Part shown: one piece after another, positions 39,799-41,340 of the stretch | Layout: each line of letters starts with the position of its first letter | Position numbering within the stretch: position 1 is the first letter of the stretch | Assembly (NCBI GenBank): GCA_938036835.1 | Contig: CALHWB010000023.1 | Location: 1 to 41,340, forward strand | DNA: 41,340 nt | Direction: 5' to 3' | Source of the DNA: an uncultured Propionibacterium sp. | GTDB taxonomy: Bacteria; Actinomycetota; Actinomycetes; Propionibacteriales; Propionibacteriaceae | The notes under the pieces: model-generated | The model's input: only the letters and a program-made list of their open reading frames with translations | Told to the model about the DNA's origin: nothing | Databases searched by the model: none | Program-made: the position numbers and the translations under genes

Positions 39799-40524
39799 AT
39801 GAGCTTGTGGGAAGACGAGAGCCTAGACGACCAGTACCTGGCCCCAGGGAGTGGTATCCCCGACGGGGACGACGAACTCGCCGAAGATCAAGCGGTTGAT
39901 CCCAATACCTGGCGGCCGGAGGACGGCTTTCCCGATCAGGAGAATGCCGTCCGGGTGTGGGGCACCCCCGAGGGCGAACTGACCAAGGTCAGGATCTCGC
40001 TGAGTTGGCGCGAGAAACTGGGCATCGACGGCCTGTCCAGGGCATTCGGGATCTGCTTCATGATGATGAACAACTACTACGCGCCCCCGATGGACATCGG
40101 ACTGTCCGATCCCGGCGCGCCAAGGGTTACCGAGCAGCTCACCGCCGAATCCCTGGACAAGTACCGCCACGACCGCGATGAGCTCCGGGCCAGGCTGGCG
40201 CAGTTGCCTGCGGATATGCCAGCCAGCAGCTGGCGGGGCGGCACCACGCAGGGATCGGACTTCGAGGACGGCGTGATAGTCCAGTTGGACGTGTCCGGCA
40301 GGGTGGAGGCGGCCCTGTTCGACCCCACCTGGTTGAAGACCAAACCATCGGCGGGCAGCATTACCCGCGGCGTGATGGCGGCATACCGCCGCGCCCTGCG
40401 CAAGCACCAGCCACCACAGCTGGAAGAAACCGAGCGGGGCCGATTGCAGCGTGAACTGCTGCGAGTCAACGACCGATTCTTCCAGATGATGGCCAACGGC
40501 GTGCCCTTCCCATGGCGCAACTAG
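39799..40524 (+). CDS. YbaB-like protein of cassette B
   Basis: A 241-aa acidic protein, paralogous to the one at 33601. Shared parts are the start (MSLWEDES), the block PEDGFPDQENAVRVWGTPEG and ELTKVRISLSWREKLGIDGL (against PESGFADPTDAVRIWGDEDG and its continuation), and the C-terminal VIVQLDVSGRVEAALFDPTW with ITRGVMAAYRRALRKH, the YbaB/EbfC-like end. The middle and tail diverge, so the duplication is old. GGAGG (39789-39793) lies 5 nt before ATG 39799. It is followed after 80 nt by a Gly/Pro-rich protein gene. A role as chaperone or adaptor for type VII-like substrates is inferred from that company. Confidence 0.7.
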   Translation: MSLWEDESLDDQYLAPGSGIPDGDDELAEDQAVDPNTWRPEDGFPDQENAVRVWGTPEGELTKVRISLSWREKLGIDGLSRAFGICFMMMNNYYAPPMDIGLSDPGAPRVTEQLTAESLDKYRHDRDELRARLAQLPADMPASSWRGGTTQGSDFEDGVIVQLDVSGRVEAALFDPTWLKTKPSAGSITRGVMAAYRRALRKHQPPQLEETERGRLQRELLRVNDRFFQMMANGVPFPWRN

Positions 40525-40604
40525 TTGGGAGTTGACCTCCTCGCGGAGGATGATTACAGCAGCGATTCCCCAGAGCACATCTGAATTTGACGAGGAGTTC
40601 GACA

Positions 40605-41340
40605 ATGTCTGACCTTCCGTATGGCAGCCCAGAAGATCTGGCCCGCCGCGCTACTCGTCGAGCCGCCGAAAGCGGCTCGGCCGGATACACCGCAGCCAGC
40701 GACGACGAGTTGAACCAGTTGGAGATCGACGAAGGGCTGATGAACCCCTCCAGCAAACGCGGTGGGGCCAAAGCCGGCGCGGGCGGCATGATGCCCCCGA
40801 TGATGATGGGTGCCGGCCGCGGCGGCATGGGCGGCGCCGACCCGCGGGTTGGCGGCGGATCTGGAGTGGGGAGCGCCGGCGGCGTGGGATCGGTGGGCGG
40901 CGTGCTGCCGCCCGGCACATATGGCGGCGCCGGAACCGGCGCCTCGGGGATCGGGGCAGGCGGCGCCCCGGGGATCGGGGCAGGCGGCGGGCCGGGACTG
41001 GGCTCGTTAGGTGGCGGTTCCATCGGTGGCACGCTGCCGTCGTCGCATTTCGGCACCTCGGCCGCGGATGGCTCCTCTTCGTCCCCTTCTAGGATCAACC
41101 CGTCGACTGGACTGCCCTGGTCGCCCGCCGACCCCAACTACCCGGGCGGCAGCAACCCCTACAACCCCGGAGCATCGGCCCCCACCGTCCCCAACTACCC
41201 GGGCGGCAGCAACCCCTACAACCCCGGGACATCGGCCCCCACCGTCCCCAACTACCCGGGCGGCAGCAACCCCTACAACCCCGGGACATCGGCCCCCACC
41301 GTCCCCAACTACCCGGGCGGCAGCAACCCCTACAACCCCG
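40605..41340 (+). CDS. Gly/Pro-rich protein with 19-aa repeats, partial at window end
   Basis: At least 245 codons, open to the end of the window. After a polar N-terminus (MSDLPYGSPEDLARRATRRA) comes a low-complexity region with GGMMPPMMMGAGRGG and VGSVGGVLPPGTYGG. These match the paralogue at 31534 in both motif and order. From about residue 178 a 19-residue unit, NYPGGSNPYNPG(A/T)SAPTVP, is repeated. GAGGAG (40592-40597) lies 7 nt before ATG 40605. By analogy with its paralogue an EspC-like C-terminal domain should follow outside the window. Confidence 0.7.
   Translation, partial: MSDLPYGSPEDLARRATRRAAESGSAGYTAASDDELNQLEIDEGLMNPSSKRGGAKAGAGGMMPPMMMGAGRGGMGGADPRVGGGSGVGSAGGVGSVGGVLPPGTYGGAGTGASGIGAGGAPGIGAGGGPGLGSLGGGSIGGTLPSSHFGTSAADGSSSSPSRINPSTGLPWSPADPNYPGGSNPYNPGASAPTVPNYPGGSNPYNPGTSAPTVPNYPGGSNPYNPGTSAPTVPNYPGGSNPYNP
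41136..41340 (+). repeat. 57-bp in-frame tandem repeat
   Basis: Units start at 41136, 41193, 41250 and 41307, exactly 57 bp apart and nearly identical (one early A in place of C or G distinguishes the first copies). They encode 19 residues each and continue past the end of the window, so the copy number is unknown. Confidence 0.9.

Noticed and set aside
41136..41340. CRISPR-like array
   Set aside because: Repeats are contiguous, in frame and without spacers; they encode a 19-residue unit of a Gly/Pro-rich protein.

Overview
The window reads as chromosome of a high-GC actinobacterium. A family of Propionibacteriaceae type is suggested by pyruvate phosphate dikinase, a succinate/propionate-type CoA-transferase, polyphosphate glucokinase, ESX/type VII-like accessory genes, and repeated TANNNT boxes 6-7 nt before start codons (leaderless promoters). 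The genus cannot be fixed from the sequence alone.

Left arm (1-14.97 kb), native high-GC DNA: ppdK, a small membrane protein, an RsmC-like methyltransferase, a YwiC-like membrane protein, a lipoprotein, a DUF1015 protein, a CoA-transferase, a rhomboid protease, a HAD phosphatase, a Pro/Ala-rich membrane protein overlapping a PemK/MazF-like protein, an alpha/beta hydrolase plus cupin pair behind a perfect palindrome, and tRNA-Gly(CCC).

Accessory island (about 14.97-27.73 kb), more A/T-rich and mosaic, starting directly after the tRNA. (a) Defence and mobile remnants: a RelA/SpoT-domain 3' fragment with its small partner gene, a HicA/HicB-like pair with a truncated HicB, an XRE-regulator tail, a three-gene toxin-antitoxin-SecB-like chaperone (TAC) operon, a frameshifted BRO-N antirepressor and an Abi_2/HEPN tail. 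(b) A tight five-gene operon (19.13-25.48 kb): HAD-class III aminotransferase fusion, inositol-monophosphatase-like phosphatase, zinc alcohol dehydrogenase, GH35-like glycosidase and MFS transporter. The first three match, in order and family, the gabT1-yktc1-gutB1 signature of azasugar (1-deoxynojirimycin-type) biosynthesis in Bacillus. It is the best candidate here for an undescribed system. (c) A block of Firmicutes-looking DNA (about 25.7-27.73 kb) with a ketopantoate-reductase-like protein, two small ORFs and an isoprenylcysteine methyltransferase-like membrane protein. No integrase or transposase is visible.

Right arm (27.74-41.34 kb), native again: TetR regulator divergent from a GH13 amylase, thiol peroxidase Tpx, a DUF1707 protein, a type VII-secretion-like cassette (EspC-like Gly/Pro-rich protein, WXG protein, YbaB-like protein), galE, ppgK, argS, a UDP-glucose dehydrogenase, and a second paralogous cassette (YbaB-like protein, then a Gly/Pro-rich protein with 57-bp coding repeats that runs off the end).
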